Below are positions 47,201 through 60,109 of a DNA stretch of 64,000 bases, piece by piece (position 1 is the first letter of the stretch; each line of letters begins with the position of its first letter). Below the pieces are notes generated by a model. The model was given only the letters and a program-made list of their open reading frames with translations, was not told the DNA's origin and made no database searches. Made by a program: the position numbers and the translations under genes. Source of the DNA: Sphagnum magellanicum (lineage: Eukaryota > Streptophyta > Sphagnopsida > Sphagnales > Sphagnaceae); contig CM038913.1 in NCBI GenBank assembly GCA_021904315.1, positions 6,695,958 through 6,759,957 on the forward strand. The letters run 5' to 3'.

Positions 47201-50200
47201 AATTGGTTTTTTTGGCAATTTTTTTTTCAAAAATAAGAATCTTACAACAAAATATTCCCTTTAAAAAAATATATATATTGTGGGATTTTGCACCAAAAAC
47301 ACATTACTTCTATACTTCATTGTGGAATTTTTTATTCATTTAATTTTACAAAAAATACGAATCTAATTTCAAAATATTATAATAATATAAAGAATAAACT
47401 TGAATTTTTTTGGAAAATAAACAAAATAAAAACTAAAGCAAAAATACTATTCTCATGCACTTGCAAATTGATAATCATAATAAATAATACAATCCAATGT
47501 TTTCATATCATGAAACATACATAAAACCCATAGGCCACATCTTGTTAAACATTTGTCACATTTCATAATCTACCAAATTTGAAGTTGATAGATTATGAAA
47601 TGTGACAAATAAAACTTGCAACATTTGATTATATGTCCATATGATTTGATAAAATTCATGGGAGGGATTTTAGAAAAATTGTCATGTTGCGCTCATATGG
47701 CTTGCATTTTGGCCTTTTAAACCTACCTCCATTATAAAAAAACATAATTTAAAAAAATAAAAATGAAAATAATATTTTCATAAAAACCTGAAAATTCTAT
47801 AATTTGTTCATGCATACAACATAAAAATATTTTTTTAATCAAATAAATGAACCAAAATGGACATTCACATACCCTGTTTGCAAGTTAGAACACAAAAATT
47901 AAAATTTATTCAAAATTTTAGTTCGCATTACATGAAACCACACAAAAATACAAAAGGTAAAACAAAATATCCCCAAAACACAAAATAAAGTAAAAACACA
48001 ACACCACACACACAAACATACAAAAAATAACAAACCATATTTAAATATTAAAAAAAAACCATAACCAACCCCAAAACACATAAAACACAAACTTCAAATT
48101 TTGAACTTCAAATTATAAAATCTCAATCTTTAAACCTAACTTAAGAATAAACACATAAAAAGCAAAAAAAAAAGCACATACACAACACATCAATACCAAC
48201 ACAAAGCAATTGATAGAATTACAAATTATAAATATATGCCATTGAGAAATAAAATAAAAAAATTCAATGATATTTCAAAAAATATGTATGATGTAAATGA
48301 TGTTCATATTTCCTATTTACATTTAATATATTTTTAATGTCAAGCACAAGAGCAAACTTTACATGTTTGCAAGGTCTCAATCTTGTTGTGCAAACAACAT
48401 ATTTAAAAGTTTGTAATGACATTTATTAATCTTCTTCCCATCATTCATTTCCACATGGTTTTTCTCTTTGAATTAACTTTTGATGTTTTTGAACACAACT
48501 TGAAATGTGACAATAAAATCTATTGCATAGAAGCCCCTTTTTCACAATAATAATTTTCCATGTCCAATTTTCTTCTAATCTCAGCAAGTTAGGGTGTTGA
48601 TTTGAGTGGCATGAAGTCTCCCTTGACAATTATTCAAGTTTTTGCAAGACCCTAAAATGAGAGAAAGGTTCATGACATGGAGAAAAGGTACCTTAAACAT
48701 CTTTTATTGCAATGGATGTTCACCTTGTGAGACGTAAATGTGAGGGAAAATTTGAGATTCATAAACAACCCACATGTCGACTTACCATTGTTTAACAATG
48801 GCTCTAAATGTGTATCAATTCAATGATTGTGTTGCATGACTACATAAATTAGTTTATGTAAAAGGGAGCAAACCCATGTTTTTCCACCACTTTCTCTTCA
48901 GTTCTCTTGTTGACAAGTCGACATTGTTCTATTGATGAATAGTATTCGCACATTAATCAATGTAGATTTGGTACTATGGGTAGTCCTTCTTTGTGGGATG
49001 GCTATTACAATGGTTGTTCAAGTGAAAGAAGGACTTTATCACGACCGTTATTTTGCAAACATGTTTTTTCTTCTTGCCATAGAGGTTTTGGGGGTGTCTT
49101 CACCAGCAAGTCAACAACTTTCTTCATTGATGTGCTAACATGACATGAACAACAAAAGACACTGGAGGCATTCCTTTGTCAATTTTACATTCTTTTTATA
49201 AACAAAGAATGTCGATGACATTACAAAGAGCGCATGTGTAGTTTCCATTTTGAGATGGACTATTATTGCAAGGGAGGGTTCTTCTAGGCTTAAAGCTTTA
49301 TCAAGCCTACCTACCCTTTCTTTAGTTGACATGCTTCATGTGACCGGTGGAAGTTTTGGCACTTAGTTTTTCCCTTACCTCCATGTGGCTCACCTCTTTG
49401 GGGCTTTTTTGTGTGCTTGGACTTTGGTCATTGTTTTTTTTGTTTCTTTTTCTCTCCCATTCTTGGGTGCTTTTTCAAAAAAAGGTTTGGTAGGGTTTCA
49501 TCAATTAGTAATTAAAATCACATAGTCCTTGATGTGTGTTAACATATAATGTTTTTGAGCTCCTTGATATTGGCACCCATGGTTGGATTGCATTTTTGTT
49601 CAAGGTGAAACTATTGTCATATTAAGATACATGCATTAATGTTATGTTAGATTTTTTTTTTTATTGATGGAATTTGAAACTTCAAATACAACCTTAATGT
49701 TCTTGATAGGTGTAGTCCCATTATACAAACCCGTCCCCCTTGAGGCGAGTCCTTAAAAAATTGGTCTTGGGTTAATTAGTCGTGCTGAGATGTCAAAACA
49801 AGATTGGTTATTTAGGGAAATTATTATTGATTCCATAATTTATATGTTGAAATAAGTTTTTGAAAAAAAATTTTAACTCCAAATTTTTTTTCACTATACT
49901 ATTATAATAATATTTTTATTTAAAGAATCCCCAAAATATGTCATTTCCAAATATTTTCAAATCCTTTTAGAAGTCTTTCAAGTAATGAAGATAGTAGTTA
50001 CATAAAAGTTAAACGCGTAACTGGGAATGAAAATTTTACAAAATGAAATAACTGGGACCCAAACTAGTTTGTGCACCAATTTTTGTGGTAAACTGAGTTT
50101 CTTGTGTTTCCTTTTTCCTGAGCGCCTGCACTGCTGCTACAGATGTTTTCACTGCTCCTACCTGTACGACTACTATAATGACTCTGGAACGTTCTTCATT

Positions 50201-51180
50201 AAATCCTGAGTTTCAGCATTTCGTACCCAGATTTAATCAAATTTCCTTACTTTGCAGATACCACTGAAAGAGGGGATAGGGGGCGAAAGCAGAGGAGATA
50301 GGGGGTGAAACAGAGGGTGACTTTACGGATAACTCTATTGTTTAAAAAGTGATTTTGGACATTTTGGATATAAAGTATATGTTTGTTTTTATAATATATT
50401 ATGAATGCTATTATATTAGTAAATCCAAAAAAAATTCAATATCAACTTAAGGAACCACATTAAAATTTGAAATATTAATTAATGGTTTTAGTTGTTTTGT
50501 TGCCATTGGCTATCAATTTTGTAATTTCATTTTTGGATGAAATAAAATGGACCAACTTTTGAATTAAAATTTCAAATATTATTAAAGTGGGTGTAGTTAA
50601 GGCTTAGGTCCTTAGGGTTCAAAACCTTGGAAATTAGTTAAATTTCAAATATGGTACAAAGTAGGATTGTACACTTCTAGTTTGCTTAACTAGGAACCAA
50701 CCCATAGTTTGAACCAACCAAAAAGGTTGCATAAATCTAGCTTTTGGAAAGAACATTTGATAATGATTTTGGCTAATTATTTCATTGAATGTCTTGTTCT
50801 GATTCTTTTTATGGCATAAGCAATGGTAAGTAGAAAATTTGTGTTCCTTGTCATTAAAAAATGACAAATTTTCATAAATTAATTTTGATATCTTGAAAAT
50901 AGAAATATTAGTTTATTCAATTTTTTAATATAATGAAAATATTTTATTTTATTAAAGTAAAATCTACAAATCACATTTTCAATTTGAAGTAGATATTCAA
51001 ACGAATGCATCTATTTGCAAAGATGTTTAGATTTTATAAAGTAGGTTGCTTTTATAGATGAAATAGGGTTGAAATATTAATTTTATAAAATTTTCAAATT
51101 AATGAAGGCATAGAAAATACTTGTGTATTCTCAAATTGTGCATATTATAGTTATAATATATATAATTTGTAATATAAAAA
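44244..51180. other. Gene-free AT-rich stretch
   Basis: I see no supported gene. Minus-strand sequence at about 44250-45000 reads as fragments with ordinary composition but many stops, possibly decayed coding DNA, and is the insertion target of the hAT element. A 21-bp hairpin lies at 47552-47609. An isolated G+C-richer patch at 50090-50300 contains GAAAGAGGGGATAGGGGG and is unexplained. Confidence 0.4.
47552..47609. repeat. Perfect 21-bp inverted repeat
   Basis: Arms 47552-47572 and 47589-47609 are exact reverse complements (core GTCACATTTCATAATC) around a 16-base loop. No gene lies nearby. Confidence 0.9.
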
Positions 51181-51587
51181 TCTGCAAAAAATGCTGATAA
51201 CCAAAACTAGAACAGTCCTACAGTGCCAAAGGAATTACACAGCTCCTCATCCTAGCTCTAACAACATGCCTCCAGCAAAGTAAAGAATTGAAACTTCAGA
51301 AGGATTCTATGAAATTCTTGCTTCTAAGATCACAAAGTACAAGATTCAGGCAGCCCTTTTGAACTCTGATATACGGGTTCCAGATTCCACCAGAATCGAG
51401 TTTTTTCCCATTTTTTTAAGCTCTTCCTTCACCTCAAGGATAAATAGCTAAGTACAGATATTTCGAATCGAGCTAGCTTGCTAAAATCTAATGGCAATGG
51501 CCATTGGAACTGATTCCTACTTTCCTTCAGTCATGCCACGAGTGTGCAGACTGATGAGGAAAGATGAAAGAATGCATATTTGATCTT

Positions 51588-54500
51588 TTATTGAGGCAGG
51601 GATGTTTCCTTGCCAGAAGGAACTCCAAAAATTTCTCGAACAGGACCTTTGAACCAATGTCTTGCATCTATGATCCACCAACCCATTACTGCACCCAAGA
51701 CTATTCCAAGAGCAATTGGGGCGTAATTGAAGGTGCTGAATTGGATAGGGTACACTGTCGGGAGAAGGAATATGACACATGTGTAGCAGATCCAGAGAAA
51801 AGCAACTGCACAAACAACGCGGCTTGCTGTTCCTAGAAAGAATGGACCTGGGTGGAACTTCTCTTTTGCAATTATCATCCTGAAGAATATTGGCACAGCA
51901 TAACCACCTACCCACCCAATTGTGCAGATTGAAGTTATGGCAGTAAAGACCACGCTGATCTTAAGGATGGGAAACCCCAAAAGGATTGCAAAAGCAGCAC
52001 AGATCCAGACAGCATTGGCTGGGACCTTGTACTTTGGATGAACTTTACGCCAAACTTTTGAGAAGGGAGTTCCCCCATCTCGTGATAGAGCATATACCTG
52101 CAGCATGCCACAAATTTAATCAGCATATTCTGCAAACATCTTAATGATTGTGGCCAAGAATTTATTTGTTCGGAATGCACTGAAGTTTTTAGAAACAGAT
52201 CTTTCTTCTTTTTCTTCACTTGTACCAAGAAAGAGAATGATGAAAAACACTCTTTCATATTAAGTTTTTGGCCTGATAATTTAGCTTCCCAGATTTGGTG
52301 CTCAATGCAGATCACTAACTTAAACTTCACAAGCACCTCGTACGAGGGTGAGATGTAACTTACAACTCGAGCTGCACTGGTGGTGATGGAAAGGCCGCCA
52401 AAGAAAAAGGATCCCCAAATCACACACAGCAACACAATTGCACCTGTAGCATTGTGGTAACGCCCATGGAATGCATCATACAGAATCTGAGCTGGAACAA
52501 AACTGCCCATTGTTTCATTGCTTGGATCATAGAGGTAAGTCGGACTCTGTGAAGACCATGCACCAATTTTCAAATGCAATTTTTCAACAGTTTTAATCAC
52601 ACCTCAGATAGCAGATGATCAAACCTCATTTGGTGTTTACTGGTAAGGTCACAGATCTGTAGATTTTAGATTGGCAACTCAACTGAAAAATTTTGAGGTG
52701 AGAAAAATCAGTTGCAAATGGAAATTTCTTGAGGTAGACCTTACGTGTGAGCCTGAACTAACCTCAAACCCAAAATTACCTGGATTGAAAAAGTGAGAGC
52801 CAGAATAAAGCCCCAGCCAAACACAGAAATGAGACCAATGCTCGAAAGGATTGCAATTGGACCATTGATATCAGCACCTTTGGTCTCCTCTGTCAAATGT
52901 GCTGCAGCGTCATATCCATACAGAGAATACTGGCTAACCAACCAGGAGAGAAGAATGGCGTATGCTCCACTTTTGATACCTGTGGTGGCATCTCCTAGCT
53001 CAAAATGAGTGAATACATAGGAGGCAGGCTGTGTGGTCTTTGCAACCAATGGTAGCAGTATTACTATGACAGTACCTCCTACCACCTGGCAGCGCCAAAA
53101 TTCCAACATTCACACAGAAACAAGACAGACCACCTCAACGTATGCTCCTCCTCAAATGCACAAGAGGAGATTGTGACTCGATTTCAAAAACCATAACTGG
53201 CAGCATTCAAGTGGAATTCATGCATGAAGGAAAGCGGAATGGGAGAAGCAGATAGTTGGTTACCTGCCAGTAAATAGACACCATATCAATTATAGCAATT
53301 ACATTGAGTGCAAATGTGTTGAGCACTGCCCATATGAGGCACAGTGCAATATAGATGACAAGAAATACTCCACGTGGAGCAAAGTAACCACCATTCTTGT
53401 TTGTACCTGTGCAAAGCAAAATTATGTTCTGCAATGTCTGTGTTCCTGCATATGCCTGCAAGACTCACAATACCCAAAACCATTTGAACTATCAGACAAA
53501 AAAGATTCTTCGTGTCAATTCATATTGGATAGATTGAAAATTTATCTAGACTTTTTTAGTGAAAGAACATGTGTGAACGTTGCCATGTTGAGGAAGGTGT
53601 TGTTATGAATTCATCATGTTTGTTGCAACCAGAAATTAAACCCACCACCTCTCTGGTCACATAATTTCCTATCTCAAACCCTAAACCCTTGCATGACCTA
53701 CATTTTCATGCTGACAGCAAGGCCCTGGCTTCTCAGTGAGTGTCTTCTATCATTAGTCTGCCAAGTTATTATAAGAGTGCAGATATTCACACCAATGACA
53801 ACAATGTTGTTCTCATGTTGTGTTGATCAAATTGTGTCACTCATTGATAGGTCATGAAGAAATTGATGTGTGTCTGTGTTTGTATCATCCTTTTGACTCA
53901 ATTCATTCAGACATCAACCCCACTGGAAAACAAGAGATTTGCAGTAGTACAGTAGTAAGTAGTAGGAGGAGGAGGAGCTTGAGAAGAAACAAACAGAACA
54001 CCTGTGTGCCGATGCCAGCAATCAAACCAATTGCCTCCAGCCATGCACACACCCACGATGCCAATGGACCCCATCGAGGCCCAGCCAAATGAGCTGCCCA
54101 GAAGTAGAGAGATCCTGTTGTCTGGACCATCCATCATCATCATCATCTCCAATCAGCCTCCTCACATTGAGAATCATGATCAAACTCACACAACTGTTTT
54201 GTTACTGTAATATAATATAGATCTAGCACAACTAGTTCAAACATTGTATTTTTCTTCCAAGAATGGTACAAACAAGCACAGATTGTGATGAAAACCAAAA
54301 TTTGTTTCTTCACACACAATCATGATACTAACTGCAATTTCAGGACCTTAGAAATCCAAGCATGTGCATGAGGGAGGACAACATGCCATGCACACCAGCA
54401 GCAGAGAGATTGCAATGAAAACCATTTGTTTCTTTGTGCACATAATCATGATACTTCCAACTTCAGTCTTAGAAATTTGAGCATGTCCAAGAGGGAGAAC

Positions 54501-55952
54501 GACAGGCAGCTCAGATTCTGATGAAACCCGCTCAATGTTTCTTTACATGAATTTATCATGATACTTGCAATTTCTCTCTTAGAAATATATTGAGCATGTG
54601 CTACTGTGCGAGTGGGAGAACAACATGCCACATAAACACCCCTGGAAGGGACAAGATGCAATCGCACATACACTGTACATGTATGCACCACACTGCCCAC
54701 GGCAGTACTAGGAAGCAGAGGAAGAAGATGGCTGTGAAAAAGCTTGCAACAAGGAAGGAACCAGATGAAAAAGATGGTTGTGAAAAAGCTTACAACAAGG
54801 AATGAGAGGAAGAAGATGATGGTGAAAAAGCTCACAACAAGAGGAGGAATAAAAGGAAGAAGACATGATGGTGAAGAAGCTTACAACAAGAAAAAGAATA
54901 AGAGGAAGAAGACATCATGGTGAAGAAGCTTCTACCAAGGACGGAATGAGAGGAAGAAGATCATGATGGTGAAAAAGCTTGTACAACAAGAGAACGAATG
55001 AGAGGAAGAAGATTATGATGGTGAAAAAGCTTGTACAACAAGAGAAGGAATGAGAGGAAGAAGATCATGATGGCGAAAAAATTTACACAACAAGAGAAGG
55101 AATGAGAGGAAGAACTTCATGATGGTGAAAATGGTTGCACAACAAGAGAAGGAATGAGAGGAAGAAGATCATGATGGTGAAAAAGCTTGTACAACAAGAG
55201 AAGGGATGTGAGGAAGAAGATCATGAGGAGTCAGAGCAAGAAGATCATGATGGCATGAAGAAGCTTACAACGAGAGAAGGAATTGGTCTCCAGAGGAAGA
55301 AGATCATGATTGTGAATAAGTTTACAACAAGAGAAGGAAGGAATCAGATCTGGATGGTTGTGAAAAAGCTTACAGGAAAAGAGGAGCAAATTTCCGACAT
55401 GGCAAAGCCCACAAACCAGGTGAAGAATGTGACAACAACCCATCCCCACACTAGTCCCACTGGTCCTGCATACATCAAGCTGCTTCCATACAAAGGCACA
55501 ATGCCTGTAAACAATGTCATGGTGGAAAATGCAATTGCCATGCACTTGAAGAGTGTCTGCACATCCATCCCACAGCAGCTCCTCATCATCATCGTCAACA
55601 ACAACAACAACAAATCCCCAACACCAAATCTGTCGGCCACAAAACAATTTGCTACAACAAGTTCAGGAACACTCAAGCCCTGAAGAAGAAGAAGTAGTAC
55701 CATCTCTCGGCGAAGCTCCTGCTTGTAGCCAAGCTCATTCAGCCTGCGTTCACCCGAGTCCAGCTGATCTTCAGGCTCCATCCGCGGGGCACTGTCCTCC
55801 TGCATCGTCGTCGTCGTCGTCGTTGTCACGGCGGAGTTTTTCGGAGCAGCCGGCGACACGACCATACCATCGTTGGCAGCATCCTCTTCTGGTGCTGCTT
55901 TCGGTATGTCCAGTAACAATCCGTCGCCGTTCGTTGCACTGTTCGCCGCCAT
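51588..55952 (-). CDS. BAT1: BAT1-type amino acid permease (APC superfamily)
   Basis: Seven exons: 55952-55701, 55556-55374, 54121-54002, 53455-53264, 53085-52780, 52546-52364 and 52097-51588. All introns are GT-AG and phase 0, giving 581 aa. From RRLNELGYKQEL (residue 69) onward it follows plant BAT1/GABA permease closely. It has FSTMTLFTGI, PLYGSSLMYAGP, EICSSFPTTGSLYFWAAHLA, GLIAGIGTQAYAGTQTLQN, the loop YGYDAAAHLTEETKGADING, FHGRYHN, SITTSAARVVYALSRD and KFHPGPFFLG. About twelve membrane helices are implied. In Arabidopsis BAT1 exports and imports amino acids such as Ala, Arg, Glu and Lys, and the same gene was described as a mitochondrial GABA carrier, so location is open. The N-terminus is some 45 residues longer than usual and includes a seven-Thr run. 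The stop codon overlaps an AATAAA. Confidence 0.93.
54720..55372. repeat. BAT1: Minisatellite of about 50-60-bp units in BAT1 intron 2
   Basis: About a dozen diverged units share GAGGAAGAAGATCATGATGG and GTGAAAAAGCTT followed by ACAACAAG. The array fills the part of the 1,252-bp intron next to the exon 2 donor. The last unit contains the donor itself: the coding strand reads CCT then GTAAGCTTTTTCAC, the inverse of the repeat core. Plus-strand open frames here are repeat artefacts. Confidence 0.88.
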
Positions 55953-56400
55953 GGTTGCAAACCGAACTGCTTGAGTGCTTGTTTGTTTGCTTGTTTCCTT
56001 GCTCGTTTGTTTGCTTGTTTGTTTGGTGGCTTGTTTGTTTGCTTGATTGCGTGGGTGTTATGGAACGGACTTCTTCACACCAATCTTCAGAATCCGTTCA
56101 TAGTAATCTTGAAGCCGAGCTTTGGATCCCCGATGGAGAGATGCGTAATCAACAAAGAAACCCGCCAGCCATCATCAATCCACAAGAAGAACAAACCAAC
56201 AAGCAAACGCACTTTTACTTCAAAGCTTGTCGACTAAAGCTACGAGCTTGGATTCATATTCCGTCCGGTCCGTCCGCGCAAGCTTCAACTTCTCCTCCTA
56301 ATAAGATTACTCCTACTTCAAGACCTCAAAGCACCACGACGACGACGACGACGACAGGAACCCACTCGGCTTCCTAACCAATCAAGTAAGCTTGTAGCAG
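55800..56400. repeat. BAT1: Simple repeats in the first exon and 5' leader of BAT1
   Basis: A CGT-type trinucleotide run at 55806-55826 encodes the poly-Thr segment. GTTT/GCTT-rich repeats lie at 55978-56050, just upstream of the ATG. An ACG run lies at 56337-56355, in the opposite orientation relative to transcription. I saw no clear TATA box. Confidence 0.75.
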
Positions 56401-57640
56401 CAGGCTCCTCCTGCAGCAGCTCATTGAGCTGAATCTATAATCATGTACCCACAAAGAAAAAGCTTCAATCAACAAGCAGTCCGTCGCAACTGCAGCTTGA
56501 TCACATCTCCAAATCTTATCCTTGCCACTACTGCAAGCTAATCTACTAATCAAATGCAAAATCTCATGACCACTCAGCTCAAGACTTCGCAATTGTAATA
56601 AGTCACCAAACAACAAACAAAACAAACAAACAACAGCAACCACAACGACAACAACGAGAGAGAAATTTGTTTTTGGGGGACTACAAACTTTGGTGCTGCA
56701 CGTGTCAGGATTCCAACTCGCAACTTGTCCAATCCCGAGCTTCTGTTTTTTTCCTTCCTGACACTACCTAGTGTCCGAGAGAGAATGGAATCCCGTGGTT
56801 GCCAACCAACCCCAAAGCCAAAAAAAAACAAAAGCAAAAAAAAAAAAGAAAAAGAGCTTTTCCTCCCGAATTGTCCCACTGTTGTCATGACACACACACA
56901 GACACAGAGTTTCTTCCGCTGTCGAGGGTCCCACTTCATACAAAAAAGAGAAAAAACAAAACAAAAGGTTTTCTTTCTCGTCCGAGATCATCCTTCTCCA
57001 ATGCAAATGAACCTCTTTCGTCTTTCTGAAGATGTACCTCTTGTTGTTGCTGTTGTTGTTGTGCTTGTGCCTTCCTTTTTTCTCGCAAACGGATTCCTAA
57101 TTTGCTCTCTCGCGCGCGCGCACGCAGACACACACACACCCAAAAGCTCGCAAAGCAAAACGGCAGCAGACAAGAAGAACACTCTTGAAGGCGAAGAAGA
57201 AGAAGAAGAAGGAGAATGGAAGAAGAAGCTGAGTGAAGCTCCCGGGATTCGAACTCACGACCGAAATCATTTTATGATTTTTATTCTTCTTTCAATAAAT
57301 CTTCCATATTTCATATTAGTGTTACTAGCAAGGTTCTTATTTTTCTTTTTCTTTTAATTTTTTTTTGATATCGAAAATTTGGCTAACTTTTCAAAAAATA
57401 AAATAAAAAATAAAAAAACAACAACAACAACAACAACAAAATTAGTTAAATTTGCACTAGAAAAACCAAACTCAACTCTCCAAAATTTTCCCAAATTTGT
57501 TTTTGCTTGAAAAAAATGACAAAATTTTGTTGGAAAAACTTACTCAAATTTACTAATAAGTGTACCATTCAGCAGCAGCATTTTAGTACTAGCATGGGAA
57601 TTGTTTGGTTTTTCACCATGGTTTCCTAAACCCTAAACCT
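56401..57640. other. Upstream region of BAT1 with simple repeats
   Basis: Contents: A-rich tracts at 56820-56850, CA repeats near 56890, a GTTGTT run near 57045-57062, CGCGCG then CACACA at 57111-57140, a GAAGAA run near 57190-57212 and an ACA run at 57418-57440. A box-B-like GTTCGAATCC is on the minus strand at 57247-57256. Open frames across this region are low-complexity artefacts. No gene is supported. Confidence 0.5.
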
Positions 57641-58115
57641 GGCCCCACTTACATAGGTGAGAAGGGGGAGGACTTTGGGTAAAACAATATGGGATTAAAG
57701 CAATGTGCTCTTGGGAACAACTGTGGGGAACACATTGGGAACTTTATGGGAACCCATTGGGAACTTTATGGGAACCCATTGGGAACTTGAAAGGAACATT
57801 TTGGGAACTTTATGGGAACCCATTGGGAACTTGAAAGGAACATTTTGAGAGCTTTATGGGAACCCATTGGGAACTTGAAGGGAACATGTTGGGAACAAAG
57901 GAAAATGAAAAAAAAAAATCCCCCCCCACCAACCCCACCCCCATCCCCCTCTCTCCTCCAAAAAAACTTAAAAGAAAACAAATCAAGGCACTTTGAGTGC
58001 ATGTTGAGCCCTCCCATTGGCTGCATGAAATTTCTATTTCCAAAACTGTTCATCACCATTTTTCACCTGGCCTAATTACCCCCATTATAAACTGGGGATA
58101 TGTATTTATTTATTT
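57640..58115 (+). repeat. Dispersed repeat, copy 2, with GGGAAC minisatellite
   Basis: Positions 57714-57900 hold about ten units of GGGAACCCATTGGGAACTT type, each about 20-33 bases long. The following 57900-58110 matches 23310-23460 in order. It is followed by a TTTA microsatellite at 58103-58130. Confidence 0.8.
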
Positions 58116-58769
58116 ATTTATTTATTTAGTTATTCAATGGCATTCTCAATTTTCCCTTAAAAAAATAGATTAAAAATTTTATTTGACTTTCAGTGATGAA
58201 AATACTCAAAATTTGATAACTCTTAAGGCCACTTTAGACAAGGGTTCAAGGTCCAACAAATTGGAGCATTCTTAATTGGTTTTAAAATTGGATCTAAGGC
58301 CTTTAGATGAGGATCCAAGACCAATTGACCGTGTCAGCTACATGGCACTATTTAAGAAGGAAATTCAATTGGTCCGAACCAAAAAATGGAGCTAAAAGAA
58401 AAGCTTATGGTTTGGAGAACCAAGATGTAACCTAAGGTCCAAAGTTGTCTTTTCCATCATTTTTCACTATTTTTCATTTGTTTTTTAAATTGAGATTGTG
58501 CAAGAATGAAAGACATTTCATAGATGAAGGAGGACATTGTTGAATGCACACACTCACCATTCCATTTTTGAGTACATCTAGTGTTGCCATGATTAGATTT
58601 TGTAGATCCACACAAGGTTGTTGCTTGAAGGAGTGCATTTTCAATTTTTGGAAATGCTTAAAATGAAGGTGTTTCAAAAGTGAGGATAAAAAATTTTGGT
58701 CATGAAGGGTTGAAATATTCATTTTCACAGGTGGAAGGAGATTTGGATTTATAAGAAATTTCTAAACCG

Positions 58770-59657
58770 GCTCCCCTTCCCAAAAAGATAGCAACAAAGA
58801 AGAAGGTAGTAATAGCTACAATGAAAGAGGAAGATGAAGAAGGTGAAAAGGCTGAGAATGTTCAAAAAAATTGGGCGGATGGTGAAGTTATACATATGAT
58901 TGCACTATGAATAGGAATGGAGCTTGAATTTACCAAAAATGCAAAGAAACAAAGTAAATTCCAACTTATTGAAACCCTAAATTTATTTGTTTTTGCTATG
59001 TTTTCATAATTGAAACCTGGATGTAATGATAGAATTTTTGAAAGCAAAGTAGGCAAACAAAATAACAAAAAAATCAAATTCAAGTTGGGCCAATTAGCCC
59101 TCTTATCCTTGGCTCCCTTTCCCCTCATTGGAGGTCACCACTTTGGCCACAATAAGGTTTGAACCAACATCTCCTTGGGGGGAAGGAAAGGAACTAATCA
59201 CAAAGCCAACTTTACTTCAAATGTTTTGATCTTGTTTGCATTTGCTTTGTTCATGTAATCAATTTTGATTTTCTTGTTTCAAGGATTGTTTTTAGCTCAT
59301 AATCAAAGTTTTTTTATCTCAATTTTTTTTCTTTCAAGGGTGGATACATGGGTCAAATTGCACACTCAAATGTTGGCTACACTCCCTAGTTTTTCGAGGA
59401 CTTCAATTGTTTGCAAGTGGAAGTTCAATGCAATTTACAAGCAATACAAAAATGACAAAATTGCAAATGGGATTTCAAGTAATGATAATCATGAATGTCC
59501 TTTCTATGATGCATTGGATAGTTGGTGGCACCGAAGTGGAAATGTTATGAAACATGTGAATGCTTTTATAAATGAAATTGATGAAATTGTGGGTAGTCCA
59601 AAATTTCAAATAGATTTTGACAGTGGTTTTAAAGATGATGCTAAAAAAAACCCTTAA
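58770..59657 (+). pseudogene. Harbinger Myb/SANT-like DNA-binding gene, decayed
   Basis: Two exons are inferred. The first, about 58770-58953, ends with NWADGEVIHMIAL, a stop codon (TGA at 58908) and MELEFTKNAKKQ. The second, 59339-59657, reads VDTWVKLHTQML, FSRTSIVCKWKFNAIYKQYK and ECPFYDALDSWWHRSG. The phase-1 junction gives KKQRVDTW. The tryptophans and the CKWKFNAIYKQYK helix fit the Myb/SANT or trihelix fold used by Harbinger accessory proteins, which help the transposase bind DNA and enter the nucleus. The in-frame stop in exon 1 makes it a probable pseudogene. The 385-bp intron contains a SINE-like relic. Confidence 0.7.
59065..59215 (-). mobile_element. SINE-like relic inside the Harbinger gene intron
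   Basis: On the minus strand a box-A-like TTGGCTTTGTGATTAG (59194-59209) precedes a box-B-like GGTTCAAACC (59156-59165) by 28 bases, matching a tRNA-derived SINE head. The body may run to the T-rich end near 59065. Length and target duplication are uncertain. Confidence 0.5.
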
Positions 59658-60109
59658 ATAAACCAATCACTCCAAATGAAGTTACAAAACAAAACAAGAA
59701 GTAAAAAATCAACGTCCTTGAACATTTTTCAACCATGGCTAAAAATAACACAACAATGTTACAATAAAACCAATGTTTTATTCAAAAATATGGATGTCCA
59801 AATTGGACGTCTCATAGATAAACTATAAGTTACATAACATATGAGCTTTGAGTCATTCACCATAATCTAGCTTGGAATTTGATGTATCTGGGAAAACAAA
59901 ATTGCCATTTTTTTTCAAATGAACTTCAAAGAAGTTTTTTGCTAAAAGTTCATGAATTGCCATAGCTTCCATCAACATTTTTTTTATCCTTTCTTCTTTT
60001 GTTTTTTATTAAGATTATTTTCAATGGTTGTCGCATCTTCATCTTCATCTTGATGTTTTATGTCTTCCATGTTAATTCTATCATCATCCATTATCCTTGG
60101 ATTTTGTAA

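Noticed and set aside
55135..55683. 182-codon plus-strand Lys/Glu-rich frame
   Set aside because: It reads through the intron minisatellite and the antisense of exon 2 of BAT1.
55553..56377. 274-codon plus-strand frame
   Set aside because: It is antisense to BAT1 exon 1 and its leader and is made of Ser/Thr/Pro low-complexity sequence.
56725..57357. 210-codon frame upstream of BAT1
   Set aside because: Low-complexity Lys, Val and Glu tracts from simple repeats, with no conserved segment.
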